Part shown: positions 46,254 through 54,237 of the stretch, in pieces | How positions within the stretch are numbered: position 1 is the first letter of the stretch | How the letters are laid out: every line of letters begins with the position of its first letter | Origin: Pseudonocardia autotrophica | GTDB lineage: Bacteria; Actinomycetota; Actinomycetes; Mycobacteriales; Pseudonocardiaceae | Length of the DNA stretch: 64,000 bases | Direction of reading: 5' to 3' | NCBI RefSeq assembly: GCF_003945385.1 | Contig: NZ_AP018920.1 | Span: forward strand, 2,976,001-3,040,000 | Notes under the pieces: model-generated | Told to the model about the DNA's origin: nothing | Seen by the model: only the letters and a program-made list of their open reading frames with translations | Databases searched by the model: none | Translations under genes and position numbers: made by a program

Positions 46254-46766
46254 TCAGCTCCGCAGGTGGTGCAGTACGACGTCGCCGATCCGGCCGTCGT
46301 CGAGGGTGAGCGTCATCCAGGTGTGCGTGGGCATCCGCCGACGGTCGGTCGGCGAGCCCGGGTTCAGCAGCCGGAGCTCGGTGCCGTCCGGCCGGCTCGC
46401 GCTGGTGTCCCACGGGATGTGCGAGTGCCCGAACACGAGCAGATCGGTGCCCGGGTGCGCGGCGAGCGCGCGACGTTCCCGGCCCTGCCGGGTGCCGGTC
46501 TCGTGGGTGACGGCCAGGCGCACGCCGCCGACGGTGACCCGTGCGGTCTCGGGCAGCCGGGCGCGCAGCTCGGCGCCGTCGTTGTTGCCCCAGCAGGCCA
46601 CCAGCCGGGATGCGCGCTCGTCGAGCCGGTCGAGCAGATCGACCTCGCACCAGTCACCGGCGTGCACGACGACGTCGGCGGCGTCCACCGCCGCCCACAC
46701 CGGCCCGGGCAGGTCCTTCGCCCGGGCCGGGAGGTGGGTGTCGGAGATCAGGAGCAGCGAGCTCAG
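46254..46766 (-). CDS. YfcE/MJ0936-type metallophosphoesterase, apparently CTG start
   Basis: A calcineurin-like phosphoesterase of about 170 aa. All metal motifs are present: SDTHLP (D-x-H), HAGDWCEVD, WGNNDG, THET and GHSHIPW. The essential D-x-H lies upstream of the first ATG/GTG/TTG in frame (GTG at 46700). The only plausible initiator is CTG at 46764-46766, which overlaps the FKBP stop as CTGA, a position where ATGA or GTGA would be expected. Substrate (a phosphodiester or nucleotide) unknown. Cotranscribed with the FKBP gene. Confidence 0.8.
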   Translation of the reverse strand: MSSLLLISDTHLPARAKDLPGPVWAAVDAADVVVHAGDWCEVDLLDRLDERASRLVACWGNNDGAELRARLPETARVTVGGVRLAVTHETGTRQGRERRALAAHPGTDLLVFGHSHIPWDTSASRPDGTELRLLNPGSPTDRRRMPTHTWMTLTLDDGRIGDVVLHHLRS

Positions 46767-47140
46767 TTGACGCCCACCAGGTCGACCACGAAGACCAGCG
46801 TCTCGTTGGGCGCGATGACGCCCCCGGCGCCGCGCTCGCCGTAGCCGAGGTGCGGCGGGATGACGAGCCGGCGGCGGCCGCCGACCTTCATCCCGGTGAC
46901 GCCGGTGTCCCAGCCGGAGATGACCTGGCCGGCGCCGAGGCCGAAGCGCAGCGGCTGGCCGCGGTCGTAGGAGTTGTCGAACTCGCGGCCGGTGGACTGC
47001 GAGACTCCGACGTAGTGCACGGCGACGGCGTCACCGGGCTTCGCCTCGGTGCCCTCGCCGAGGCTGATGTCCTCGGCGAGCAGGTCGGTGGGCAGGGGGC
47101 CGTCGACGATCTCGACGGCGGGCTTCTGCGGTGCGGTCAC
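46763..47140 (-). CDS. FKBP-type peptidyl-prolyl cis-trans isomerase
   Basis: A 125-aa single-domain FKBP: GDAVAVHYVGV, FDNSYDRGQPLRFGLGAGQV, WDTGVTGMKVGGRRRLVIPP, YGERGAGGVIAPNETLVFVVDL. It catalyses isomerisation of Xaa-Pro bonds; no signal peptide, so cytosolic. GTG at 47138-47140. Its stop codon overlaps the inferred start of the phosphoesterase gene. Confidence 0.94.
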   Translation of the reverse strand: MTAPQKPAVEIVDGPLPTDLLAEDISLGEGTEAKPGDAVAVHYVGVSQSTGREFDNSYDRGQPLRFGLGAGQVISGWDTGVTGMKVGGRRRLVIPPHLGYGERGAGGVIAPNETLVFVVDLVGVN

Positions 47141-47254
47141 GGCTGCTCCCTGGCGAGTGCTGGGGTGTCTCCGACGTCGGTCGGCTGTCCGGGGCGACCC
47201 TGCCAGAACCGCACCGCCGGGCCGCGGCGGGGGACGGCGTGGCAGGCTGCGCGG

Positions 47255-47881
47255 GTGCGTGAATCCGACGGCGACGTTCGCGACGCCTGGGTGGCCTGGC
47301 TGAGCACCCTGGACCAGGCCGGTTATCCCGGTTCGGCGATGGCCGCGCCGCCCGCCGAGCCGGCCGCGGTGGCCGATGCGGAGCAGGAGTTCGGCCGCCC
47401 GTTCCAGCCCGGCCTGCGTGCGCTGTACGAGCTGTCCGACGGTCAGCAGCCCGACGCCGGGCCGCTCCCGGTGACGACGACGCTGTTCCCCGGCACGTAC
47501 GCGCTGCTCCCGCTCGGCCAGGCGCTGCGCGAGTACCGGAACTGGGTGGAGCTCGTCGGCCCGGGGGAGTCGAACCCGGACTTCGACGACGCGATCACCG
47601 TCCGGGACGGTGATCCGGTGCGGGCCCGCTACTGGGACGCCGGCTGGTGGCCGGTCGCGACCGACGGTGGCGGCAACTCGATCGCGGTCGACACGGTCCC
47701 GGAGCCGGGTGGCACCGTCGGCCAGCTGATCGTCGCCGGGCCGGACGAGGACGAGCGCCGCCGGATCGGCACCGGTGTCGCGGACTATCTGCGGCGTCTC
47801 GCCGCGTCGCCGCTGCCCGCGCCGCCCACCGCGCGACCGGGCGACCCGTTCCTGTTCTGGGACGTCCGCGCCCTACGCTGA
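47255..47881 (+). CDS. SMI1/KNR4 (SUKH) family protein
   Basis: A 208-aa protein with the SUKH pattern: DAEQEFGRPFQPGLRALYEL early and WWPVATDGGGNSIAVDTVPE after the middle. SUKH proteins often act as immunity proteins to polymorphic toxins; no toxin gene is adjacent, so a stand-alone role is equally possible. GTG at 47255. Function unknown. Confidence 0.8.
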   Translation: MRESDGDVRDAWVAWLSTLDQAGYPGSAMAAPPAEPAAVADAEQEFGRPFQPGLRALYELSDGQQPDAGPLPVTTTLFPGTYALLPLGQALREYRNWVELVGPGESNPDFDDAITVRDGDPVRARYWDAGWWPVATDGGGNSIAVDTVPEPGGTVGQLIVAGPDEDERRRIGTGVADYLRRLAASPLPAPPTARPGDPFLFWDVRALR

Positions 47882-47967
47882 CCCGAGTGGCAATCGGCCG
47901 TCGGGGACGTTTCGCCGCAACCGGGCAATGGTGCTCCGATGCGTGGCGAAAATCAACACTGTTGTCT

Positions 47968-47982
47968 GCAACACATGTTTGC
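47968..47982. promoter_or_regulatory. Imperfect dyad CAACA-CA-TGTTTG (copy 1 of a shared motif)
   Basis: It lies in the 248-base AT-rich gap between the SUKH and antiporter genes, right after another perfect dyad CAACA-C-TGTTG (47955-47965). The core AACA-NN-TGTT recurs at 55510 and 56978. The rest of 47882-48129 has no gene. Confidence 0.4.
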
Positions 47983-48129
47983 GAGCATCTATGCGTCGCG
48001 GGTCCCGGACGGGCTACTCCGGATTCGTGCTGCCCGGACAACATGTCGTGAGTAATGACAGCCGATCGTGACCGTCGGCGCGTTCGCGCTGGTCGGTGAT
48101 GCCGGCATCGTGAAAGGGCCCGATCGCCG

Positions 48130-49158
48130 ATGATGTCGATTCTGATTTTCGCCGCCGGTGCGGCGCTGTTGATCTACAGCGCGGAGAAGCTGATCACCTA
48201 TCTGGTCGGGGCCGCGCGCGGGCTCGCGATCTCGGTATTCCTGCTCGCGGTGATCTTCACCGGAATCGAGTTCGACGACCTGGTGTTCGGCGTCGCGCTG
48301 AATCTGGAGGGGATGGAGGAGGTCGCGCTCGGCGTCGTCTTCGGGACCGTGGTCTCGATGGTCGGCGTCGTGCTCGCACTGGCCGCGCTGCTGGTGCCGT
48401 GCCGGGTCGACGTGCCCAAGGACTACCTGGTGATCTTCGCGCTGTCCCCGCTGGTGCTGGTCGGGCTGGCGTTCGTCGGTGAGGTCGGTGCGGGTCTCGC
48501 GATCCTGCTGATCGCGCTCTTCGTCGCGTTCGTCGCCTACGTCGCGGTGCGCGAGCGGACCCGGGCGGTACCGATGTTCCGGGACAGCGAGGTCATGGAA
48601 CGGGCCGGGCACGTCCGCGGTGGCACCGCATCCGACGATCTCTCGCACACCGGTGACATCCCGATCACCTCGAAACGGCACCTGCCCGGCTGGGCACTGC
48701 TCGGGCTCGCCTTCCTGTCGCTGGCCGGCCTGGTCATCGGTGCCTGGGTGATGACCGAGGGCACCGAGGGGATCCTGGACGAGTTCGGGATCGCCGGGAC
48801 CGTGTTCGGTGCGACCATCGCGACCCTGGTGCTGACCCTGGAGGACATCTTCCTCACGGTCGAACCGGCCCGCCGCGGTGCGCCGCTGATCGGCATCGGC
48901 AACGTGATCGGCTCGGTGGTCTTCTCGGTGACCGCCAAGCTCGGGATCATCGTTCTGGCCGGCGGTGAGATCGAGGTGACCGAGGACGTCTTCGTCTGGC
49001 ACCTACCGGCGCTGATCCTGCTGATCGGGTTCTCGACCTACGCGCTGTGGACCGGGCGCCTGCGCCGCTGGCACGGCGTCGTGCTGCTGGCCGCCTACGT
49101 CCTGTACTGGATCGTCAGCTTCGTGGTCTTCGGCGTGGTCCCCGCCGACGACGACTGA
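48130..49158 (+). CDS. CaCA-superfamily sodium/calcium exchanger-like protein
   Basis: A 342-aa protein with about ten membrane helices in two halves, each with an alpha-repeat-like segment (TGIEFDDLVFGVALNLEG; ATLVLTLEDIFLTVEPARRG) carrying acidic residues within the membrane. A hydrophilic loop (about 135-190) divides the halves. The alpha repeats lack the usual GTSLPE sequence, so the ion is uncertain. ATG at 48130 follows GAAAGGG. Monocistronic; ends facing pqqE. Confidence 0.78.
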   Translation: MMSILIFAAGAALLIYSAEKLITYLVGAARGLAISVFLLAVIFTGIEFDDLVFGVALNLEGMEEVALGVVFGTVVSMVGVVLALAALLVPCRVDVPKDYLVIFALSPLVLVGLAFVGEVGAGLAILLIALFVAFVAYVAVRERTRAVPMFRDSEVMERAGHVRGGTASDDLSHTGDIPITSKRHLPGWALLGLAFLSLAGLVIGAWVMTEGTEGILDEFGIAGTVFGATIATLVLTLEDIFLTVEPARRGAPLIGIGNVIGSVVFSVTAKLGIIVLAGGEIEVTEDVFVWHLPALILLIGFSTYALWTGRLRRWHGVVLLAAYVLYWIVSFVVFGVVPADDD

Positions 49159-49182
49159 GCCGACGACGACTGGGCTGTCTCC

Positions 49183-49278
49183 GCCGTCGGCGGCCGGCTC
49201 GTCCCTGCCGACGGCGGCCGGCTCGTCCCCGCCGTCGGAGGGCGGGCCCTCCCTGCCGTCGGTGGCCTGGCCCGGGCC
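49183..49278. repeat. 24-bp tandem repeat, four imperfect units
   Basis: Units begin at 49183, 49207, 49231 and 49255 (GCCGTCGGCGGCCGGCTCGT is the start of unit 1). They fill the gap between the antiporter stop and the pqqE stop and could form hairpins acting as a terminator. No coding role is apparent. Confidence 0.8.
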
Positions 49279-49282
49279 CCGC

Positions 49283-50395
49283 TCAGCGGTGCGGGCGGGG
49301 CACCAGCTCCAGGTCCACCGGGAGCGGCCGGTTCGCCTCGTCGACCGCCTCGGTGATCAGGTGGTGCTCGGGGGACAGGTGGCAGACCGGGTCGGTGGCG
49401 GCCGGATCGCCGGTCAGCTGGAACGCCTGGCAGCGGCAGCCACCGTGGTCGAGCTCGCGGCGGTCGCAGGTCCGGCACGGGTCCTGCATCCAGTCCTCGC
49501 CGCGGTAGGCGGTGAACAGCGGCGCCGAGTGCCAGATCTCGGCCAGCGAGGCGTCCCGGACCGAGGCGCGGGGCAGCGGCAGGGTCTGCGCCGCCGGGCA
49601 GGGCAGCGCGTCGCCGTCCGGAGCGACGGTGAGCTGGCGCTGCGCCCAGCCGCCCATGCACGGCTTCGGATAGCGGCTGTAGTAGTCGGGCAGGACGTGC
49701 ACGACCTCCATCCGGCCGGCGAGCCGGTCGCGGGCCGCGGTGACGATCTCCTCGGCCCGGTCGAGCTGCTCGTGGCTGGGCAGCAGCGCCGTCCGGTTCT
49801 TCCAGGCCCAGCCGTAGTACTGGGTGTTGGCCAGCTCCACCCGGTCGGCCTGCAGGTCCTCGACCAGGTCGAGGATCGCCGCGACCCGGTCGATGTTCTG
49901 CCGGTGCAGCACCACGTTGACGGTCAGCGGCCAGCCCAGCTCGCGGACCAGCCGGCAGGCCTCCAGCTTCCGCTCGAACGACGGGATACCGGCGATCCGG
50001 TCCGAGGTGGTCGGCTCGTCGGCCTGCACACTGACCTGCACGTGGTCGAGCCCGGCGGCGCGCAGCTCCTCGGCGCGTCGCCGGGACAGCCCCATCGCAC
50101 TGGTCACCAGGTTCGTGTACATCCCGAGCCCGGCCGCGGTGCGCACCAGCTCGGGCAGGTCGCGGCGCAGCAGCGGCTCGCCACCGGAGAGGTGGCACTG
50201 CAGGACACCGAGATCGGCGGCCTCGGTGAACACCCGCTGCCAGTCGGCGGTGCTCAGCTCGTCGTCGTAGCGGGCCAGCTCGATCGGGTTGGAGCAGTAC
50301 GCGCAGGCCAGCGGGCAGCGGTAGGTCAGCTCCGCGAGCAGCCCGAACGGGCGGGGTGCCTGCGGCGCCGCATCCGCCGTGCGGTCAGCGGTCAC
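49283..50395 (-). CDS. pqqE: PQQ biosynthesis radical SAM enzyme PqqE
   Basis: A 370-aa radical SAM/SPASM protein that links Glu and Tyr of PqqA by a carbon-carbon bond, the first step of PQQ formation. The SAM [4Fe-4S] motif is C27-x3-C31-x2-C34 (YRCPLACAYCSNP). The C-terminal SPASM cysteines are in CMGGW, CPAAQ, CRTCDR and GGCRCQ. GTG at 50393-50395 overlaps the pqqD stop (GTGA), as fits a PqqD-PqqE complex. Last gene of the PQQ operon. Confidence 0.95.
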   Translation of the reverse strand: MTADRTADAAPQAPRPFGLLAELTYRCPLACAYCSNPIELARYDDELSTADWQRVFTEAADLGVLQCHLSGGEPLLRRDLPELVRTAAGLGMYTNLVTSAMGLSRRRAEELRAAGLDHVQVSVQADEPTTSDRIAGIPSFERKLEACRLVRELGWPLTVNVVLHRQNIDRVAAILDLVEDLQADRVELANTQYYGWAWKNRTALLPSHEQLDRAEEIVTAARDRLAGRMEVVHVLPDYYSRYPKPCMGGWAQRQLTVAPDGDALPCPAAQTLPLPRASVRDASLAEIWHSAPLFTAYRGEDWMQDPCRTCDRRELDHGGCRCQAFQLTGDPAATDPVCHLSPEHHLITEAVDEANRPLPVDLELVPRPHR

Positions 50396-50736
50396 GACCA
50401 CGCCACCAGGTTCCGGTCGGCGAGCCGGTCCAGGTACCCGCGCACCTGCTCGCCGACGGTGAACTCGTCGGCGTCGTCGTGCCCCTCGACCAGCGCGGCG
50501 ACGATCTGGTCGACCGTGCGCTCGCCGTCGCACAGCCGCAGCACCGCATGACCGGTCCGGTTCAGCACGACGACGGTCTCCGGGCCGAGCAGCACCCAGC
50601 CGCCGGTCGGCCGGTCCGGTCGCATCCGGACGAACCGGCCGAGCCGGGGTCGTGCCTGCCCGCTGATCACCTCGGCCGCACCTCCCTCGCCGTGCCGGGG
50701 AGCGGGAACCGTGGCGACCCCGTCACGCGTAGGCAT
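50392..50736 (-). CDS. pqqD: PQQ biosynthesis peptide chaperone PqqD
   Basis: A 114-aa RiPP recognition element that holds the PqqA precursor for PqqE. The RRE core is about 28-110 (RLGRFVRMRPDRPTGGWVLL; LCDGERTVDQIVAAL; VRGYLDRLADRNLV). It is slightly longer than the usual 90 aa at the N-terminus. ATG at 50734-50736 lies inside the pqqC 3' end (14-base overlap). Confidence 0.93.
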   Translation of the reverse strand: MPTRDGVATVPAPRHGEGGAAEVISGQARPRLGRFVRMRPDRPTGGWVLLGPETVVVLNRTGHAVLRLCDGERTVDQIVAALVEGHDDADEFTVGEQVRGYLDRLADRNLVAWS

Positions 50737-51409
50737 GGTCGATCCCGTCCATGATGGCCCACAGGACATCACACTTGAAGGACAGCGCGGCCTCCGCGGC
50801 ATCCTGCTCGGCAGCGGATCGGCAGTGCGCCACCACGATCTCCAGGGCGTGCTCGGAGTCGCGCGGCGCCTGATGGAGCCGGTTGCGGAAGTACTCCAGC
50901 CCGTCCGGCTCGATCCAGGTGTAGTACTTCTCGAAGGCGGCGAGCCGCTCGGCCATGAGATCCGGCGCGAACAGCTCGGTCAGCGACGACGCGACCGCCT
51001 CGACCCACGGCCGCCGGCGGGCGAAGTCGACGTAGGCGTCGACCGCGAACCGGACCCCGGGCTGCAGGTGCCGGTGGTCGAGGATCTCCTCGCGGGACAG
51101 TCCGCACGCCTCGCCGAGCCGCAGCCATGCCTCGATCCCGCCGGAGGTGGGGCCGTCGGCCTCGGTGCCGTCGTGGTCGGTGATCCGCCGGATCCAGCGC
51201 CGCCGGACGGCGACGTCCGGGCAGTTCGACAGGATCGCCGCGTCCTTGACCGGGATCGCCTCCTGATAGGCGAACCGGTTCGCGACCCAGCCGCGGATCT
51301 GGCCGGGGGACAGGGTGCCCTCGTTCATCCGCACGTGGAACGGGTGCGCGCTGTGGTAGCTGCGGGCGTGCGCGCGCAGGCGGTCCACCAGCGTGTCGGA
51401 TGCGGTCAC
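50723..51409 (-). CDS. pqqC: Pyrroloquinoline-quinone synthase PqqC
   Basis: A 228-aa all-helical oxidase that performs the final ring closure and oxygen-dependent oxidation to PQQ. Hallmarks are YHSAHPFHVRMNEGTLS, WVANRFAYQEAIPVKDAAIL, RITDHDGTE and the C-terminal KYYTWIEPDGLEYFRNRL. GTG at 51407-51409 directly follows the pqqB stop (TGAGTG). Confidence 0.95.
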   Translation of the reverse strand: MTASDTLVDRLRAHARSYHSAHPFHVRMNEGTLSPGQIRGWVANRFAYQEAIPVKDAAILSNCPDVAVRRRWIRRITDHDGTEADGPTSGGIEAWLRLGEACGLSREEILDHRHLQPGVRFAVDAYVDFARRRPWVEAVASSLTELFAPDLMAERLAAFEKYYTWIEPDGLEYFRNRLHQAPRDSEHALEIVVAHCRSAAEQDAAEAALSFKCDVLWAIMDGIDHAYA

Positions 51410-52327
51410 TCAGACCTCCAGTTCCAGCCCGTCGTGGCCCACCGTGACGCCGGCCTTCTCGACCTCGGCGCGCTCGTCGGAGTCCTCGAGCAGGATCGGG
51501 TTGGTGTTGTTGACGTGCACGTAGACGATCCGGGGCAGGTCGAGTGCGGTCAGCACGTCGAGGCTGCCGCCCGGCCCGCCGACGTGCAGGTGCCCCATGT
51601 CGTGCGCGGTCTTCGCGGCCAGCCCGAGCCGGACCAGCTCGTCGTCGTGCCAGGTGGTGCCGTCGACGAGCAGCAGATCGGCACCGGCGATCTCGTCGAG
51701 CACCTCGGGGGTGAGGGCCTGCACGCCGGGCAGGTACACCGCGACCCGCCCGGTGGCGGTGTCGGTGAACCGGTACCCGACGACGCGGCCCGCGCCGCTT
51801 CCGGTTGCCGTCCCGCCCGCGTCGCGCGGTGGTCCGAACCGGTCGTGCTTGGCGGTCGGCGCGTCGAACGCGCGATAGCTCAGGCCACCCAGGTCGTGGT
51901 CCGCGCCGGGGACGACCTCGGTCCAGCTGACCGGGCAGAAGCGTTCGAGGGTGGGCAGCAGCCCGGTGCCCTCGCGCAGCGTGCGGTGGGTGGCGGCGGT
52001 GGCGTGCAGGTGCACCCCGCCGCCCTCGCGGAGCAGGACCAGCCCCAGCGTGTGGTCGATCTCGGCGTCGGTCAGCAGCACCCCCTGCAGCGGGGTGCCG
52101 CGATCCCCGACGGGGTGCAGCGCCGGCGCGTCGGCCAGCTGGGTGCGGACGTCGGGTGAGGCGTTGACCAGCCACCACCGGTCGCCGTCCGGGCTGACCG
52201 CGATGGACGACTGGGTGCGTGGTGTCGCGGGCCTCGACCCGTCGCGGACCGCCCGGCAGCCGGGGCAGCCACAGTTCCACTGCGGGAAGCCCCCGCCGGC
52301 CGCAGCGCCCAGGACGCGCAGTCGCAT
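51410..52327 (-). CDS. pqqB: PQQ biosynthesis protein PqqB
   Basis: A 305-aa metallo-beta-lactamase-fold protein, the dual hydroxylase that acts on the Glu-Tyr intermediate. N-terminal motif GGGFPQWNCGCPGCRA carries the structural zinc cysteines. Metal-site segments include DAEIDHTLG, DGTTWHDDEL, DMGHLHVGG and YVHVNNTNPILLEDS. ATG at 52325-52327 has a GGAGGAGGAGAG site. A long hairpin separates it from pqqA. Confidence 0.94.
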   Translation of the reverse strand: MRLRVLGAAAGGGFPQWNCGCPGCRAVRDGSRPATPRTQSSIAVSPDGDRWWLVNASPDVRTQLADAPALHPVGDRGTPLQGVLLTDAEIDHTLGLVLLREGGGVHLHATAATHRTLREGTGLLPTLERFCPVSWTEVVPGADHDLGGLSYRAFDAPTAKHDRFGPPRDAGGTATGSGAGRVVGYRFTDTATGRVAVYLPGVQALTPEVLDEIAGADLLLVDGTTWHDDELVRLGLAAKTAHDMGHLHVGGPGGSLDVLTALDLPRIVYVHVNNTNPILLEDSDERAEVEKAGVTVGHDGLELEV

Positions 52328-52344
52328 CGCTCTCCTCCTCCGGG

Positions 52345-52385
52345 CGTGGCAGGGGCGCCGGACGACGTCCGGCGCCCCTGCCACG
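52345..52385 (-). terminator. 41-bp perfect inverted repeat between pqqA and pqqB
   Basis: Two 20-base arms (52345-52364 and 52366-52385) are exact complements around a single A. On the pqq transcript it lies 10 bases past the pqqA stop and 18 before the pqqB start. It should act as an attenuator or mRNA-stabilising hairpin, giving more pqqA than pqqBCDE. Confidence 0.8.
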
Positions 52386-52394
52386 TTCATCCCG

Positions 52395-52487
52395 TCACGC
52401 CTCGGTGCGGGCGATGTACATCGTGACCTCGGGTGCGCAGCCGATCTCCTCGAACTCGGGCGCCTCCCACTCGGTGGTGGAGTCCAT
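52395..52487 (-). CDS. pqqA: PQQ precursor peptide PqqA
   Basis: A 30-residue peptide with the required Glu-x3-Tyr: E20-V-T-M-Y24, followed by IARTEA. The Glu and Tyr become the PQQ skeleton. A strong ribosome binding site (AGGAGGTGAAC) precedes the ATG at 52487. It is slightly longer than the 23-24 aa of Gram-negative PqqA. Followed by the inverted repeat that sets it apart from pqqB. Confidence 0.95.
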   Translation of the reverse strand: MDSTTEWEAPEFEEIGCAPEVTMYIARTEA

Positions 52488-52532
52488 GTTCACCTCCTCT
52501 CGTGCGGGTCTGCGGACAAGTGTGCGGCCGGG

Positions 52533-54221
52533 TCAGTCCTCGGGCAGGGCGAAGCAGAACAGCGCGTCACCCGCCGCGGCGCCCAGCAGGCCGGGGAGGA
52601 ACCCCTCGATCCATCCACCCCAGCCGGTCGGTACGGCGATGTACTGGCGGCCGTTCACGCTGAACGGCGTCGGGCTGGAGTGGTGCCCGCTACCGCACTG
52701 GAACGACCACAGCTTCTCGCCGGTGTCGGCGTCCAGCGCGACGAACTCGCCGGTCGGCGTGCCCTGGAAGACCAGCCCGCCCGCGGTGGTGAGGGTGGAC
52801 GCGCACATCGGGTACTCGTTGTTCCAGCGCCACTTCTCCTCGCCGGTCAACGGATCGATGGCGGCGACGAAGCCGTAGAAGTCCTCGATGTCCACGGCGA
52901 CACCGGCGCCCCAGTAGGGGATCGACTCCTTGAACTCACGCCGCCGTCGGGTGGCGGTCGCCCCGACCTCCTGCACCGGTACGTAGATCAGCCCGGTGTG
53001 GGGGTTGTAGGACATGTGCGTCCATTCCTTGCCCCCGGCCGGTCCCGGCCAGAAGTGCACCGGGACGCCCTCCTCGTCCGGATAGATCTTCGGTGTCACC
53101 TTGCCTTCCGGGGTGATCTCGCCCCAGGTGATCCGGTCGACGAACGGGAAGACCCGCACCAGCTCGCCGTTCGTGCGGTCGAGGACGAAGAAGTACCCGT
53201 TCTTGTCCGCGTGCGCGAGCAGCTTGCGCCCGTCGGGGGCGTCGAAGAGCAGGTTCTCCATCGTGGAGTCGTAGTCCCACAGGTCGTGCGGGGTGAACTG
53301 GTAGTGCCACCGGATCTCACCGGTGTTCACGTCCACCGCGACGACGCTGTCGGTGTAGAGGTTGTCGCCGGGGCGGACCGCGCCGTCGAAGTCCGGTGCC
53401 GGGTTGCCGGTGCCCTGGTAGAGCAGCTCCAGCTCCGGGTCGTAGGTGGGGGTGACCCAGCAGTTCGCGCCGCCGCGCTGCCAGGCCTCGCCGTCGTCCG
53501 GCCAGGTCTCGGAGCCGGGCTCGCCGGGCTTGGGGACCGTGTAGCAGCGCCAGCGCCGCTCACCGGTGTGTGCGTCGAAGGCGTCCAGGTGGCCGCGGAC
53601 GCCGAACTCCCCGCCGGCGCTACCGACGATCACCAGGTCCTTCACGACGAGCGGTGCGACCGAGCCGCTCTCACCGGCCCGCACGTCACCGTTGGTGATG
53701 TCCCAGACCTTCTCGCCGGTCGTCGCGTCCAGCGCGATGATGTGCGCGTTCAGCGTGTACATGTAGACCTTGCCGTGCCCGACGGCGAGACCGCGGTTGA
53801 CGTTGCCGCAGCACAGCGACACGTCGTAGGGCGAGGCGTGCTTGTAGCGCCACAGCTCCTCGCCGGTCGTCGCGTCGATCGCCCAGGCCTTGCCGTCCGG
53901 GCCGGACACGTACATGACGCCCTCGACGACCAGCGGGGACGCCTCGAAGGAGTAGGTCGACGCGCCGGACTGCATGCCCGTCGCACCGGCCTGGAACACC
54001 CATGCGGGGCTCAGCCGCCGGACGGTCTCCTTGTTGATCTGGTCCAGCGTGCTGTACCGCTTGCCGTCGTAGGTGCCGTAGTAGGTGAGCCAGTTCTGCG
54101 GCTCCGAGGTGGCGGCCCGGATCCGTTCGTAGTCCACGTTGGTGGTGGCGGGGGCGATGCCCTTCACCGCGCTGAGCTGCGAGTGCGGGATCGCTTCGCC
54201 CGCGTCGACGTAGTCGGTCAT
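52533..54221 (-). CDS. PQQ-dependent alcohol dehydrogenase, lanthanide-type signature
   Basis: An eight-bladed quinoprotein of 562 aa with tryptophan-docking blades (ALDATTGEKVWDITNG; AAIDPLTGEEKWRW). The adjacent-cysteine ring is C137-C138. Metal ligands by analogy with XoxF/MxaF are E205 (GGEFGVRG), N273 (GTGNPAPDF), catalytic D316 and extra D318 (HDLWDYDST). The D-x-D pair marks lanthanide-dependent enzymes; calcium enzymes have Ala, Ser or Thr there. No signal peptide is seen: the mature-like fold begins within 40 residues of ATG 54221. No cytochrome c domain. Located 45 bp before pqqA in one operon. Confidence 0.92.
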   Translation of the reverse strand: MTDYVDAGEAIPHSQLSAVKGIAPATTNVDYERIRAATSEPQNWLTYYGTYDGKRYSTLDQINKETVRRLSPAWVFQAGATGMQSGASTYSFEASPLVVEGVMYVSGPDGKAWAIDATTGEELWRYKHASPYDVSLCCGNVNRGLAVGHGKVYMYTLNAHIIALDATTGEKVWDITNGDVRAGESGSVAPLVVKDLVIVGSAGGEFGVRGHLDAFDAHTGERRWRCYTVPKPGEPGSETWPDDGEAWQRGGANCWVTPTYDPELELLYQGTGNPAPDFDGAVRPGDNLYTDSVVAVDVNTGEIRWHYQFTPHDLWDYDSTMENLLFDAPDGRKLLAHADKNGYFFVLDRTNGELVRVFPFVDRITWGEITPEGKVTPKIYPDEEGVPVHFWPGPAGGKEWTHMSYNPHTGLIYVPVQEVGATATRRRREFKESIPYWGAGVAVDIEDFYGFVAAIDPLTGEEKWRWNNEYPMCASTLTTAGGLVFQGTPTGEFVALDADTGEKLWSFQCGSGHHSSPTPFSVNGRQYIAVPTGWGGWIEGFLPGLLGAAAGDALFCFALPED

Positions 54222-54237
54222 CTCTGGTGCTCCTGTT

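Noticed and set aside
47255..47881. SUKH gene as part of a toxin-immunity locus
   Set aside because: No polymorphic toxin, secretion or repeat gene lies next to it; neighbours are FKBP and an antiporter.
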